DNA from: Vibrio sagamiensis NBRC 104589
GTDB taxonomy: Bacteria; Pseudomonadota; Gammaproteobacteria; Enterobacterales; Vibrionaceae
NCBI RefSeq assembly: GCF_007990935.1
Contig: NZ_BJXJ01000034.1
Coordinates: forward strand, 1-45,617
DNA length: 45,617 nt
Direction: 5' to 3'
Below are positions 9,383 to 17,622 of this stretch, piece after piece. The position numbers were made by a program, and so were the translations under genes. Below the pieces are notes generated by a model. It did not search any database and was not told the DNA's origin. It worked only from the letters and a program-made list of their open reading frames with translations. How positions within the stretch are numbered: position 1 is the stretch's first letter; each line of letters starts with the position of its first letter.

Positions 9383-9441
9383 TATACCCAAGTAACCTCA
9401 AGATGCACTGAATCAAGCACCTTGAAGTCACTTAGGTTATA
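9383..9441. repeat. Imperfect palindromic intergenic repeat, copy 1
   Basis: A left arm TATACCCAAGTAACCTCAAG and a right arm that is its imperfect reverse complement (CTTGAAGTCACTTAGGTTATA, minus one base each end) enclose a short loop. Related, more degraded copies with the same TATACCCAAG / CTTGGGTATA ends lie at 15365-15397 and 21650-21686. It occupies the gap between the methyltransferase and dinF and could act as a transcript hairpin or processing site. Confidence 0.75.
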
Positions 9442-9451
9442 AGGTCGCCAA

Positions 9452-10240
9452 TTACCACTTAATGTGAACCAACACTGGGGTTAAGCGGTATTTGAGCAAT
9501 GGGATTTTTTTTAGCCATCGTTGCCACATTTTCCAACGAAGACAGCATGAGTCAATAGGAGAAAGAGCGTGTATCCATTGCACCCAAGGGAACCACGTCA
9601 ATAGCTGCTTCGTTGGTCTCTCTAACCCATGGGCATAGCGATCTGAGCCAAGCTTCTGTCCTAATTTACTTTCAGTTAAATCCCCGGCTAACACCATACA
9701 TAATTCCGCGGAAGTAAAGTGTCGGCTTAACACTTGGATAAACTCAATCACTTGTGGTTGTGTACAATCAAGTAAGGCAGTTTCACATAAAATCAAGACA
9801 GGCACATTGACAGAGTGAGGCAAACGCTCCAACCAACTCATATCATGTGTGCTACCACAATAATGTTCATATCGCTCGTTGCGATGGAACAAGCGCTGAC
9901 GCCACAGTAAGTGTTCGGAAATATCTAACTCAATCCAATGGCAACAACCATTGTCTAAACGATAAAAACGTGTATCTAAGCCAGCACCAACATTGATGAT
10001 CAATCCATAGGGGTTCTGCTGTAGGAATTGATTAACTCGTTGATCACAGAGTTTGGTTAATGTCGCATGTAAAAGCTGCTTTTGCTCGACATCACCATGA
10101 AGACAATCTGCTGCCATTTCACAATGAAAACACGCTTTAGCTGCAATTGGATCGTAAACTAATCCATTATCCACCAAGCTTTCACGGCTTCGTAGCAGTA
10201 AAGGTTTAAGCAAATGGCTGGGAACTTGGTGTAACGACAT
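9452..10240 (-). CDS. Fur-controlled SAM-dependent methyltransferase (LCM/TcmP-like)
   Basis: A 262-aa class I methyltransferase resembling the leucine carboxyl methyltransferase / TcmP family. The N-terminal region carries LLRSRESLVDNGLVYDPIAA, the SAM-binding glycine motif is NVGAGLDTRFYR (about residues 84-95), followed by the acidic WIELDIS and the LILCETALLDC strand. Such enzymes O-methylate carboxylates or small secondary metabolites; the substrate here is unknown. A strong Fur box lies 44 bp upstream, so expression should rise on iron starvation, and dinF follows in the same direction with about 110 bp between. That suggests a role with an iron-related metabolite, but this is inference. 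Confidence 0.85.
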   Translation of the reverse strand: MSLHQVPSHLLKPLLLRSRESLVDNGLVYDPIAAKACFHCEMAADCLHGDVEQKQLLHATLTKLCDQRVNQFLQQNPYGLIINVGAGLDTRFYRLDNGCCHWIELDISEHLLWRQRLFHRNERYEHYCGSTHDMSWLERLPHSVNVPVLILCETALLDCTQPQVIEFIQVLSRHFTSAELCMVLAGDLTESKLGQKLGSDRYAHGLERPTKQLLTWFPWVQWIHALSPIDSCCLRWKMWQRWLKKIPLLKYRLTPVLVHIKW

Positions 10241-10283
10241 AGCACGCCCTTCTCTGAAGAGAAAAACTCACCATGCCACAAAT

Positions 10284-10302
10284 GATAATAACTATCAATA
10301 TC
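10284..10302. promoter_or_regulatory. Fur box upstream of the methyltransferase
   Basis: GATAATAACTATCAATATC matches the 19-bp Fur consensus at 15 positions by my count. It sits inside a longer perfect inverted repeat with 11-bp arms (10277-10287 and 10299-10309, CACAAATGATA / TATCATTTGTG). Position relative to the methyltransferase start fits a promoter-overlapping operator. Confidence 0.87.
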
Positions 10303-10342
10303 ATTTGTGTGAAAGGTTTACAACGAGGCTTTATCTCTATCG

Positions 10343-10370
10343 TAAAGCCCAGTTTGAAAACTGGACTTTA
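10343..10370 (-). terminator. Hairpin downstream of lexA
   Basis: TAAAGCCCAGTTT and AAACTGGACTTTA form a 13-bp stem with one mismatch and a 2-nt loop, 20 bp past the lexA stop. There is no clean U-tract, but the stem itself ends in U-rich sequence. It probably ends lexA transcription before the Fur-controlled gene. Confidence 0.55.
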
Positions 10371-10389
10371 TGAACGACAACTTCAAGGT

Positions 10390-11013
10390 CTACATCCAGT
10401 CTGTATTACGAATAATGCCTACGGCAAGTCCTTCAATCGTTAAATGCTGCGAAGTCAGATCAACTTGAATTGGAGCAAATTCTTCATTTTCGGCATGTAA
10501 AAGAATGGTTGCACCTTTTCTTTCAATTCGCTTGACGGTTACATCATCATCCACTCTCGCAACCACTACTTGGCCATCAGTGACATCTTGTGTTTTATGT
10601 ACGGCCAGTAAATCGCCATCTAAAATACCAATGTCTTTCATACTTTCTCCATTGACACGCAAAAGAAAGTCAGCCTTTGGTTTGAACATCGAAGGATCCA
10701 CCTGATAATGAGATTCTACATGTTCTTGAGCTAAAATAGGTTCACCCGCAGCAACTCGCCCAATTAAAGGCAGTCCCTGGTTTTCATTAGCCGCCTCAAC
10801 ATCTAATAAAATACGGATCCCACGGGAGGCTCCCGGAATAATTTCAATCGCTTGTTTTCGTGCAAGCGCTTTTAAGTGCTCTTCTGCGGCATTCGCAGAG
10901 CGAAAACCCAAATCACGCGCAATTTCTGCACGAGTGGGAGGCATTCCAGTTTCATCGATTTTGGATTTAATCAAATCGAAGACTTGCTGCTGGCGCAGAG
11001 TTAACGGCTTCAT
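10390..11013 (-). CDS. lexA: SOS repressor LexA
   Basis: Dimeric repressor of the SOS regulon that cleaves itself when bound to RecA filaments. The 207-aa protein has the N-terminal winged helix (TRAEIARDLGFRSANAAEEHL), the Ala89-Gly90 cleavage site in VAAGEP, the catalytic serine in GESM (Ser124) and the catalytic lysine in VTVKR (Lys161). Two SOS boxes lie just upstream, giving autoregulation. Divergent from plsB. Unlike the E. coli arrangement, dinF does not follow directly. Confidence 0.98.
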   Translation of the reverse strand: MKPLTLRQQQVFDLIKSKIDETGMPPTRAEIARDLGFRSANAAEEHLKALARKQAIEIIPGASRGIRILLDVEAANENQGLPLIGRVAAGEPILAQEHVESHYQVDPSMFKPKADFLLRVNGESMKDIGILDGDLLAVHKTQDVTDGQVVVARVDDDVTVKRIERKGATILLHAENEEFAPIQVDLTSQHLTIEGLAVGIIRNTDWM

Positions 11014-11020
11014 AGGTCAC

Positions 11021-11036
11021 CTGTCTTTTTATACAG
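11021..11036. promoter_or_regulatory. LexA (SOS) box 1
   Basis: CTGTCTTTTTATACAG fits CTGT-N8-ACAG exactly, and lies 8 bp upstream of the lexA start codon. Confidence 0.93.
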
Positions 11037-11040
11037 TCAA

Positions 11041-11056
11041 CTGTGAGTATATCCAG
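11041..11056. promoter_or_regulatory. LexA (SOS) box 2
   Basis: CTGTGAGTATATCCAG matches CTGT-N8-CCAG, one change from the ACAG half. It begins 20 bp from the start of box 1 on the same face of the helix, the tandem arrangement known for lexA promoters. Confidence 0.87.
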
Positions 11057-11382
11057 TAAATGAATAAATGAAAACCCAATTGGTTGTTTTTTAGTTTATT
11101 TACCCTTCTTTCGTGGTTTAGTCACAAATCAAGTAATCAGAAAAACTCAATAATACAGTATGCAACTCCTATTAATTAGGCTTTCCCCCTTTAGTTTGGT
11201 GTTTTTTTAACCAATAAAATTAAAAGGTTTGACCAGTTTCTGTTATTCTTGCCACACTTAAAATTTATTGCTTAACCTTATCATGCATCCAGTCGAATGT
11301 TTCTCTCACCTAATGAAGAGAAGATTATAAATTTGGAAATAAGGGGAAGTACGTTTGCATATCTATTGAGGCTGTAAACTCT
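11057..11382. other. Divergent lexA / plsB control region
   Basis: About 325 bp of AT-rich sequence upstream of plsB. It should hold the plsB promoter. The plsB ATG has only a distant GAGG. I saw no confident promoter boxes, sigma-E-type elements or small ORFs. Confidence 0.4.
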
Positions 11383-13827
11383 ATGTCTTGTGGACAATCA
11401 TTTTCACGCTCATTACTTAAAATACCTCTATCTGTGATGGTAAAAGGCACCACTATCCCATCAAATCCAATTGATGATCTTAACATTGACTTGGCAAAGC
11501 CAATCGTTTACGCCTTACCATTTCGATCAAATGTTGACTTGCTTACTTTGCAAAAACAAGCAAAGCACTTGGGATTACCAGATCCTCTGAGTCGGTTAGA
11601 GATCGGTGGAAAGATGCTAAATCGTTACGTCTTCATTTCCTCAACTCCGAAGGTCGTAAGCAGCAACCATAATATACCTAGCTCTTCAATAGCCTTGTTC
11701 ACCGACCTTCTTGAGCTCCATAAGCAAGAGAAAACGTTAGATATTCAAGTTATCCCTGTATCTGTACTGTGGGGACGCAAGCCCGGTAAAGAGGAGCAGG
11801 TTAAGCCCTATTTACAAAGCATGAATGGTGCACAAAAAGCCATAGCTTTGATGACAGCTGGTAGAGACTGCTTAGTGCGTTTCAGCCCAGTGGTCTCATT
11901 ACGTCATATGGCTGACGCTCACGGTACAGATAGTGCGATTGCTCATAAACTTGCTCGAGTAGCACGTATCCACTTTTCACGCCAAAAACTCGCCGCATCG
12001 GGTCCAAATCTCCCACAGCGTCAGGTTTTATTCGCCCGTTTAATGCAATCACCCGCAATTGAACAAGCGATTGAGAATGAAGCAAGAAGCAAAGATATCT
12101 CACTAGAAAAAGCACATCGGATGGCACATGATATCATGGATGAAATCGCAGCAGATTTCTCATATGGTCTAGTTAAAAATGGCGACCGTATTATGAGCTG
12201 GCTATGGAATAAACTTTATCAAGGCATACACATCAACAATGCCTCGACCGTACGTCGGTTAGCGCAAGATGGTCATGAAATTGTCTACGTTCCTTGCCAC
12301 CGTAGCCACATGGACTACCTACTGCTGTCATACGTACTTTATAATGAAGGAATGGTACCTCCACACATCGCAGCTGGTATTAACCTTAACTTCTTTCCTG
12401 CTGGCCCAATATTCCGTCGTGGTGGTGCCTTCTTTATTCGCCGTAGCTTTAAAGGCAATAAATTGTACTCAACAATCTTCCGTGAATATCTAGCAGAGCT
12501 TTTCACGAAAGGTTACTCCGTTGAATATTTCAGCGAGGGAGGACGCTCACGTACCGGACGTTTACTGCAAGCCAAAACTGGCATGTTAGCGATGACGATA
12601 CAAGCAATGTTACGTGGCCTGAACCGCCCAGTAACATTAGTGCCCGTTTATATTGGCTACGAACATGTCATGGAAGTGGGGACTTACGCGAAAGAATTGC
12701 GAGGTTCACGAAAAGAAAAGGAAAATGCGGGTTTGGTACTCCGTACTCTACGTAAACTGCGTAATTTTGGCTTTGGTTATGTAAACTTTGGGGAGCCGAT
12801 TCAACTCAACCAATATTTGAATGAACACGCACCAGAATGGACTAAAGATATCGACCCAATTGGCGGCAATAAACCACAGTGGATGACCTCTGTGGTGAAC
12901 GATCTAGCCAATAAAATGATGACTCATATAAATGATGCTGCAGCGACTAACGCATTAACTCTCTGTGCTACAGCTTTACTTGCTTCTCGGCAACGAGCAC
13001 TTTCACGTGACTCTCTTATTCATCAAATTGAATGCTACCTTGATGTATTAAAGAATATCCCTTATTCAAGCACTTTTACTGTTCCTAAAGAAAGTGCTGA
13101 ACAACTAGTTAATCACGCTATTTCATTAGAGAAGTTTGTCCTAGAGACAGACAGCATGGGCGATATCATATCTCTTGATCGTAACCAATCGATCTTGATG
13201 ACATATTACCGTAATAATATCATTCACTTATTTGCCCTTCCTTCATTAATTGCCCAAATCGTTATTCGTCGAGGTAATTTAACCGTAGAAAGAATTCAAC
13301 GCGGTGTTGCTCAAGTTTATCCTTTCCTTAAAAAAGAACTCTTCCTTAGTTACCAAGAAGAAGAGCTCAACGACTTGGTATTAAAAACACTGGATGAGTT
13401 GACCAGACAGAAAATGATATATATAGATGATGAAAAAGTAGAGATCAATCAATCCAATTGCCAGCCTTTGGTTCTTCTTGGTCGTACCATAAGTGAGACT
13501 TTACAACGTTACTCAATTACGATGAATTTACTCCTAACTAATCATGAACTAGGTAGATCAGAGCTGGAACAAAAAAGCCAAGATATTGCACAGCGCTTAG
13601 GCCGTTTACATAGCATCAATGCCCCAGAATTTTTTGACAAAGGTGTTTTCAGCGCCATGTTTAGTACATTAAAAGAAGAAGAGTATTTAGATACTGAAGG
13701 CAACTGTGCAACGGATAAAACACAGCAACTTGCTAAATTGCTATCAGTGTTACTGTACCCTGAGGTCAAGCTCACTATTGAAGAAAGTATCCACCAACTT
13801 CAGGGGCAGCACGACAATAAAAGCTAA
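11383..13827 (+). CDS. plsB: Glycerol-3-phosphate acyltransferase PlsB
   Basis: Inner-membrane-associated enzyme that acylates sn-glycerol 3-phosphate at position 1, the first step of phospholipid synthesis. The 814-aa protein is of normal family length. It shows the acyltransferase motif I HRSHMD (in VYVPCHRSHMDYLLLSY), the GAFFIRR motif, the FSEGGRSRTGR motif and the TLVPVYIGYEH motif, in that order. The N-terminus (SCGQSFSRSLLK) matches vibrio PlsB as I recall it, supporting this start. Divergent from lexA and followed by a strong terminator. Confidence 0.97.
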   Translation: MSCGQSFSRSLLKIPLSVMVKGTTIPSNPIDDLNIDLAKPIVYALPFRSNVDLLTLQKQAKHLGLPDPLSRLEIGGKMLNRYVFISSTPKVVSSNHNIPSSSIALFTDLLELHKQEKTLDIQVIPVSVLWGRKPGKEEQVKPYLQSMNGAQKAIALMTAGRDCLVRFSPVVSLRHMADAHGTDSAIAHKLARVARIHFSRQKLAASGPNLPQRQVLFARLMQSPAIEQAIENEARSKDISLEKAHRMAHDIMDEIAADFSYGLVKNGDRIMSWLWNKLYQGIHINNASTVRRLAQDGHEIVYVPCHRSHMDYLLLSYVLYNEGMVPPHIAAGINLNFFPAGPIFRRGGAFFIRRSFKGNKLYSTIFREYLAELFTKGYSVEYFSEGGRSRTGRLLQAKTGMLAMTIQAMLRGLNRPVTLVPVYIGYEHVMEVGTYAKELRGSRKEKENAGLVLRTLRKLRNFGFGYVNFGEPIQLNQYLNEHAPEWTKDIDPIGGNKPQWMTSVVNDLANKMMTHINDAAATNALTLCATALLASRQRALSRDSLIHQIECYLDVLKNIPYSSTFTVPKESAEQLVNHAISLEKFVLETDSMGDIISLDRNQSILMTYYRNNIIHLFALPSLIAQIVIRRGNLTVERIQRGVAQVYPFLKKELFLSYQEEELNDLVLKTLDELTRQKMIYIDDEKVEINQSNCQPLVLLGRTISETLQRYSITMNLLLTNHELGRSELEQKSQDIAQRLGRLHSINAPEFFDKGVFSAMFSTLKEEEYLDTEGNCATDKTQQLAKLLSVLLYPEVKLTIEESIHQLQGQHDNKS

Positions 13828-13850
13828 CATGATCATCGTTCTTAACGAAG

Positions 13851-13880
13851 AAGGCATCCAACTCTGGATGCCTTTTTTGA
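13851..13880. terminator. Terminator between plsB and ubiA
   Basis: GGCATCCA (13853-13860) pairs with TGGATGCC (13865-13872), followed by six T and preceded by AA. It is a good rho-independent terminator for plsB and lies just beyond the convergent ubiA end. Confidence 0.88.
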
Positions 13881-13907
13881 ATTCAGGTTATATTCAATCA
13901 GCTTTGA

Positions 13908-14762
13908 TTACCAAAAAGCAATCAACAACCCTACCGCTACCACCATCCCAATGTAGTTATTATTGAGGAAAGCGCTGAAGCATTGCTCACGCTCACGATG
14001 ACGAATTAAGTGTTGCTGATAAGCAAATAAGGCACCGACGATTAAAATCGCCCAGTAGTAGCTTTGTCCAAGCTGGTAATACACACCGACTAATACCAGC
14101 ATTGCCAGTGTCATCAACTGTAATATTCCTATGGCCAGTTTATCATGACGACCAAAAAAAATAGCCGTCGATTTTATGCCGATATGAATATCATCATCAC
14201 GATCTACCATCGCGTATTGTGTGTCATAAGCAATAGTCCACAGTGCATTAATGGCAAATAAAAACCAGACATTCCAAGGTAAGCTTCCCGTTTGAGCCGC
14301 CCAAGCCATTGGAATTGACCAACTAAAAGCCAATCCAAGAAACAACTGAGGAAAGTGAGTATAGCGTTTCATGAATGGATAAATAAATGCCAAAACAACC
14401 CCAACAAACGACAACTGAATCGTTAATGTATTCATAGTTAGCACTAATAGAAATGACAAAAAAATGAGTACAGAAAATAAGCCAATTGCTTCCTTTCCTG
14501 TGACCAAACCAGCCGGTAATGGCCGTAGTTTAGTACGTTTAACATAACCATCAACATGACGATCGGCAAAATCATTGATGACACACCCTGCACTGCGCAT
14601 CAAAAATACACCTAATACAAATACCCCCAATACATACCAGCTTGGTAGACCTTGAGCAGCAATGATGAGCGACCAAATTGTTGGCCAAAGTAACAGCAAT
14701 GAACCAATTGGGCGGTTCATACGCATCAATAGCCAATACGCTTTGGCTTTTTGTAACGACAT
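13908..14762 (-). CDS. ubiA: 4-hydroxybenzoate polyprenyltransferase UbiA
   Basis: Integral membrane prenyltransferase that joins the octaprenyl chain to 4-hydroxybenzoate in ubiquinone synthesis. The 284-aa protein has about eight to nine membrane helices and both Mg-diphosphate-binding aspartate motifs: NDFADRHVD (near residue 63) and YDTQYAMVDRDDD (near residue 185). The ATG follows directly on the ubiC stop, so the pair is an operon in pathway order (chorismate to 4-hydroxybenzoate to prenylated product). Confidence 0.97.
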   Translation of the reverse strand: MSLQKAKAYWLLMRMNRPIGSLLLLWPTIWSLIIAAQGLPSWYVLGVFVLGVFLMRSAGCVINDFADRHVDGYVKRTKLRPLPAGLVTGKEAIGLFSVLIFLSFLLVLTMNTLTIQLSFVGVVLAFIYPFMKRYTHFPQLFLGLAFSWSIPMAWAAQTGSLPWNVWFLFAINALWTIAYDTQYAMVDRDDDIHIGIKSTAIFFGRHDKLAIGILQLMTLAMLVLVGVYYQLGQSYYWAILIVGALFAYQQHLIRHREREQCFSAFLNNNYIGMVVAVGLLIAFW

Positions 14763-15302
14763 TTACTCCGAATCCTCAATATAAATAGGTGAAGAAGGTA
14801 AAAAGAGCTCTGCCACCAACATGGGTTTATGATTCATCCAAAGCCTTGAACGACGGGCTAAAAATCGTTGTGTTCCAAGGTAAGCCCAACCCACTTGCAA
14901 CGCATCACGTTCAACATTAGCGGCACTGAACACAGTGACTCCCAGTGGCACCTCTCCTTGCTGGGAAAAATCGTACTGCTGATCAATTAAAGTTGAATTT
15001 GGAATTAGTGTCCGCCCAATGATCCAGTCGATCTCATCTCCACGCAAAATAACTTCACGCAATAGACAATCTTGTTCAGACAACAGTTGGCTTTCCTCAC
15101 TCGATAGTGACTCAGCTTTAACAATGTGATTATGCACCTGTGAGACTGTAAAATCCTGACAAGTTTGGCTTAAACGGCGCGACAGCGAGCCTTGCTCTTC
15201 AAGCCAATGACGAGTACGTTCATTTGGGTATTCAAAGCTATTAGGGTTTTGCCACTCTACTTCCACTAAGGAAACAAGATAAGGTGATATTCGCTTATTC
15301 AT
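14763..15302 (-). CDS. ubiC: Chorismate lyase UbiC
   Basis: Cytoplasmic enzyme that splits chorismate into 4-hydroxybenzoate and pyruvate, the first committed ubiquinone step. The product is 179 aa from the ATG used here; an upstream in-frame TTG at 15314 would add four residues, and neither has a clear ribosome site. Family features visible are LLREVILRG, IIGRTLIP and the C-terminal ELFLPSSPIY, which together carry the substrate arginine, glycine and glutamate known in UbiC. Directly abuts ubiA. Confidence 0.95.
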   Translation of the reverse strand: MNKRISPYLVSLVEVEWQNPNSFEYPNERTRHWLEEQGSLSRRLSQTCQDFTVSQVHNHIVKAESLSSEESQLLSEQDCLLREVILRGDEIDWIIGRTLIPNSTLIDQQYDFSQQGEVPLGVTVFSAANVERDALQVGWAYLGTQRFLARRSRLWMNHKPMLVAELFLPSSPIYIEDSE

Positions 15303-15364
15303 ACTAGTATTCAATTAAGAGCTTTATGCATACAATAAAGTCGTTACTTATAATTTCATTAATA

Positions 15365-15397
15365 CATAACCAAGTGACTCCAAGAAGCTTGGGTATA
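15365..15397. repeat. Intergenic palindromic repeat, copy 2
   Basis: ATAACCAAG (15366-15374) and CTTGGGTATA (15388-15397) are imperfect inverted arms around a 13-nt spacer. The left arm continues as TGACTCCAAG, resembling the AAGTAACCTCAAG part of the copy at 9383-9441. It lies between ubiC and the FliL-like gene. Confidence 0.6.
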
Positions 15398-15485
15398 ACA
15401 AATGTCGTTATTGGTTTTAGTCATCCATTGTATCAAGACTAAAGCCATTCGAATATCACGATCCAGAGAAAGAAAAGTTAGAAAT

Positions 15486-15896
15486 ATGTACAAACGTTAT
15501 ATGAGCACCATCATTTTTGCCTTAAGTCTGTTTACATCAAATCTGAGTTTAGCAGCAGACAAGCCCGTCGAATCACAATTAGCCTATTTTACGCTAGAGC
15601 CAGACTTAACCACCAATTTCCACACCAGTGGTAAAAAGCTTGGTTACGTTCAAGTTAGAATTGACATTATGGTCATTCGTCAACAAGATCTTACTATTGT
15701 TGAACATCATCAACCATTGGTCAGAGATACAGTAATCGAGTTACTTGGAACGCAAAGCGAAGACACCATAAAATCTTTATCAGGCCGTGAAGATCTCCGA
15801 AAAACCTTAGTGCATAAACTGAATGAGGTTCTACTATCGGAAACTGGAAAAACTGTCATTGCTGATTTACTCTTCACTAAATATTTATATCAGTAA
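15486..15896 (+). CDS. Exported FliL-like protein
   Basis: A 136-aa protein from the ATG used here; the open frame extends 28 codons further up, but that part reads as noise and overlaps the repeat zone. Residues 1-25 form a signal peptide-like segment ending in LSLAAD. The rest resembles the periplasmic domain of FliL: YVQVRIDIMV, then an alternating hydrophobic strand and helix region RDTVIELLGTQSEDTIKSL and LVHKLNEVLL. Classical FliL sits in a flagellar operon and is membrane-anchored; this copy stands alone next to ubiC, so it may support the stator in a separate role. No flagellar genes are nearby. Confidence 0.75.
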   Translation: MYKRYMSTIIFALSLFTSNLSLAADKPVESQLAYFTLEPDLTTNFHTSGKKLGYVQVRIDIMVIRQQDLTIVEHHQPLVRDTVIELLGTQSEDTIKSLSGREDLRKTLVHKLNEVLLSETGKTVIADLLFTKYLYQ

Positions 15897-15972
15897 GACT
15901 ATTAATATCTCTTTCTGAAGCGTAATAAGCCTCTATTTTATTACCTAATTAAGATATTCAAGATGAATCTTA

Positions 15973-16008
15973 ATAAAAAGACCGCCAATACAAAGGCAGT
16001 CTTTTTGA
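15973..16008. terminator. Bidirectional terminator between FliL-like gene and glpG
   Basis: AAAAAGACCGCC (15975-15986) pairs with GGCAGTCTTTTT (15995-16006) with one mismatch and an 8-nt loop. Poly-A and poly-T flanks allow use in both directions. Confidence 0.85.
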
Positions 16009-16040
16009 CTTGCTAGAAGGCAACCATAACAAAGTGGAGA

Positions 16041-16880
16041 TCATTTAGGTTGATACTTGTATTTACCTGAATCAAACAACGCAACCAAAATACCAGATAA
16101 CAAACCAACTAAGTGCGCTGTATTAGCAAGGCTCATAAACGGTATCACAAATCCTAGAACTAACCACACTAACATAAAACCAATTAGACCATTAGGCAAA
16201 GCAAGTCCTAAATGCGGCAAGCGTATCCCTAGTACCCATAAATAACCTAAAAGCGCGTACACCACACCCGAAAGACCACCAAAATTTGCCCCTTCCACGT
16301 AAAACTGTCCAATCCCAGATAAAGCAGCAGAGATCAAAAATATTTGCACTAACTTTCCAGATCCTAACCGACGCTCAATGTCTCCTCCAAGCTGCCACCA
16401 CCATAGTAGGTTAAAGATAATATGAGTAATCGAAAAGTGTAATATTGCATGACTTACCCAACGCCAAACTTGCCATTTCTGACCTTCCAAAGCAGGAAAA
16501 TGTAGTTGTGTGAAGAGTGCTTGGCCAAATCCCATCAACTGCAACCCGTAGATGACACAACATAACAACATGATAGAAAGTGTAACCGGACCCGCTTTCG
16601 CTTTGATCATCGTTATCAAATTCGGACTAGCGTAATGAAATTGATGATTACGACTTTCGGCCAATTGCCATGAAGCTGCACTGTATTTGCTCGCCGATGG
16701 ATTACTTAAAAAAAGCTTTAGCTCAGCCTCCACTTCTGCTTCATGCTGGCTATCGGCTAACCACAAGGCAAATTGCCCATCACCTTCTGGCATCATTTGC
16801 AATGAAATATCATGCGCAGCCATATAGTCAACAAATGCCTGTGCCACTCTCGGGTTGTTAAATGTAGCCAATCTCTTCAT
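16041..16880 (-). CDS. glpG: Rhomboid intramembrane serine protease GlpG
   Basis: Cleaves membrane proteins within the bilayer. The 279-aa protein has the N-terminal cytoplasmic GlpG domain (residues 1-65) and six membrane helices. The catalytic serine is in GLSGVVYA (Ser204) and the catalytic histidine in NTAHLVG (His256), with His153 and Asn157 in ITHIIFNLLWWW providing the oxyanion site. The ATG overlaps the glpE stop by one base (TGATG), so the start at 16880 is preferred over a TTG at 16883. Operon with glpE as in enterics; no glpR follows here. Confidence 0.96.
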   Translation of the reverse strand: MKRLATFNNPRVAQAFVDYMAAHDISLQMMPEGDGQFALWLADSQHEAEVEAELKLFLSNPSASKYSAASWQLAESRNHQFHYASPNLITMIKAKAGPVTLSIMLLCCVIYGLQLMGFGQALFTQLHFPALEGQKWQVWRWVSHAILHFSITHIIFNLLWWWQLGGDIERRLGSGKLVQIFLISAALSGIGQFYVEGANFGGLSGVVYALLGYLWVLGIRLPHLGLALPNGLIGFMLVWLVLGFVIPFMSLANTAHLVGLLSGILVALFDSGKYKYQPK

Positions 16881-17200
16881 CAATTTCTCACTATCGGTAG
16901 TTCAGCACGCTGCCAAGCTTCAAAGCCGCCATCAACGCTGTATACATGTTCAAAGCCTTGGTTGATCAGATACTGAGCAGCCCCTTGGCTACTAATACCG
17001 TGATAGCACATCACCAAAATAGACTGCTCAAACTCTATATCATTGATAAAAGAGACCAAAGAGTCATTGGTCAGATGAAAGGCTGATTTTGCATGAGCAA
17101 CAGCAAAAGATTGAGGATCGCGAATATCTACGAGTACCGCTTCGCTCTGCTCAAGTAAAGCTTGAGCGCTCTGTACGTCAATATGTTGAAACTTGTCCAT
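16880..17200 (-). CDS. glpE: Thiosulfate sulfurtransferase GlpE
   Basis: Single-domain rhodanese of 106 aa, the usual length, which transfers sulfane sulfur from thiosulfate to cyanide or thioredoxin in the cytoplasm. The catalytic loop is MCYHGISSQGAA with the active cysteine near residue 65, and the domain begins DIRDPQSFAVAH. It is coupled to glpG. The region upstream is an unusual cluster of DnaA boxes and GATC sites. Confidence 0.95.
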   Translation of the reverse strand: MDKFQHIDVQSAQALLEQSEAVLVDIRDPQSFAVAHAKSAFHLTNDSLVSFINDIEFEQSILVMCYHGISSQGAAQYLINQGFEHVYSVDGGFEAWQRAELPIVRN

Positions 17201-17270
17201 TTACGTTCTCGTTTTTGTTCAATTTTGCTGCCATTATAACCTATCCAGAGCCAAACTTAGACACAGAGAA

Positions 17271-17537
17271 GATCGAGAGATTATTACCTGTTCATATTAT
17301 AAACATCTGTGGATAAGGCTGTGGATTGCGTTAATAAAGTGTATTGGCTTAATTTGATCTACTATATATAGTGATGATCTTGATCTATCTGTGTATAGAT
17401 CAATAACTATCCCCAAAAAAAAACAAGCCTTTATGCCTTATTTCATATAGCTTTCGAACAGTTGATGAATAATTACTTCACAGAGTTATACACAGGCCAA
17501 TCTAGCCCAAAGATCGAGAACACCTATCTTTTCGATC
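17271..17537. promoter_or_regulatory. oriC-like cluster of DnaA boxes and GATC sites
   Basis: This 267-bp stretch of the rpoH-glpE gap contains a perfect DnaA box on the minus strand (TTATCCACA, 17316-17308) and a plus-strand box TTATACACA at 17486-17494. Weaker minus-strand matches lie at 17398-17390 (CTATACACA) and 17328-17320 (CAATCCACA). Seven GATC sites begin at 17271, 17356, 17376, 17382, 17398, 17512 and 17534, and two more lie in the adjacent terminator. Three GATCT-starting AT-rich 13-mers occur at 17356-17395. The content is replication-origin-like, but chromosome 1 origins of vibrios lie elsewhere. It also holds the glpE promoter. Role unproven. Confidence 0.6.
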
Positions 17538-17541
17538 GGCA

Positions 17542-17575
17542 AAAAAAACTGAGATCAAATGATCTCAGTTTTTGT
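17542..17575. terminator. Terminator downstream of rpoH
   Basis: AAAAACTGAGATC (17544-17556) pairs with GATCTCAGTTTTT (17561-17573) around a 4-nt loop. On the minus strand it gives a stable hairpin with a U-run about 50 bp past the rpoH stop. Confidence 0.88.
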
Positions 17576-17622
17576 AAATCAAATTATAACTTCAAGAGTC
17601 TAATTATTGATGAATTAGGAAA

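Noticed and set aside
9342..9431. N-terminal extension of dinF
   Set aside because: It runs through a palindromic repeat, and a GTG with a strong ribosome site lies downstream.
13002..13018. TTTCACGTGA inside plsB as a second parS
   Set aside because: The flanking arms do not continue the palindrome, and the bases are explained by coding sequence.
17271..17564. The true chromosome origin at the rpoH-glpE gap
   Set aside because: Vibrio chromosome 1 origins are known to lie by mnmG/mioC, and neither gene nor other origin neighbours are here; kept only as an origin-like cluster.
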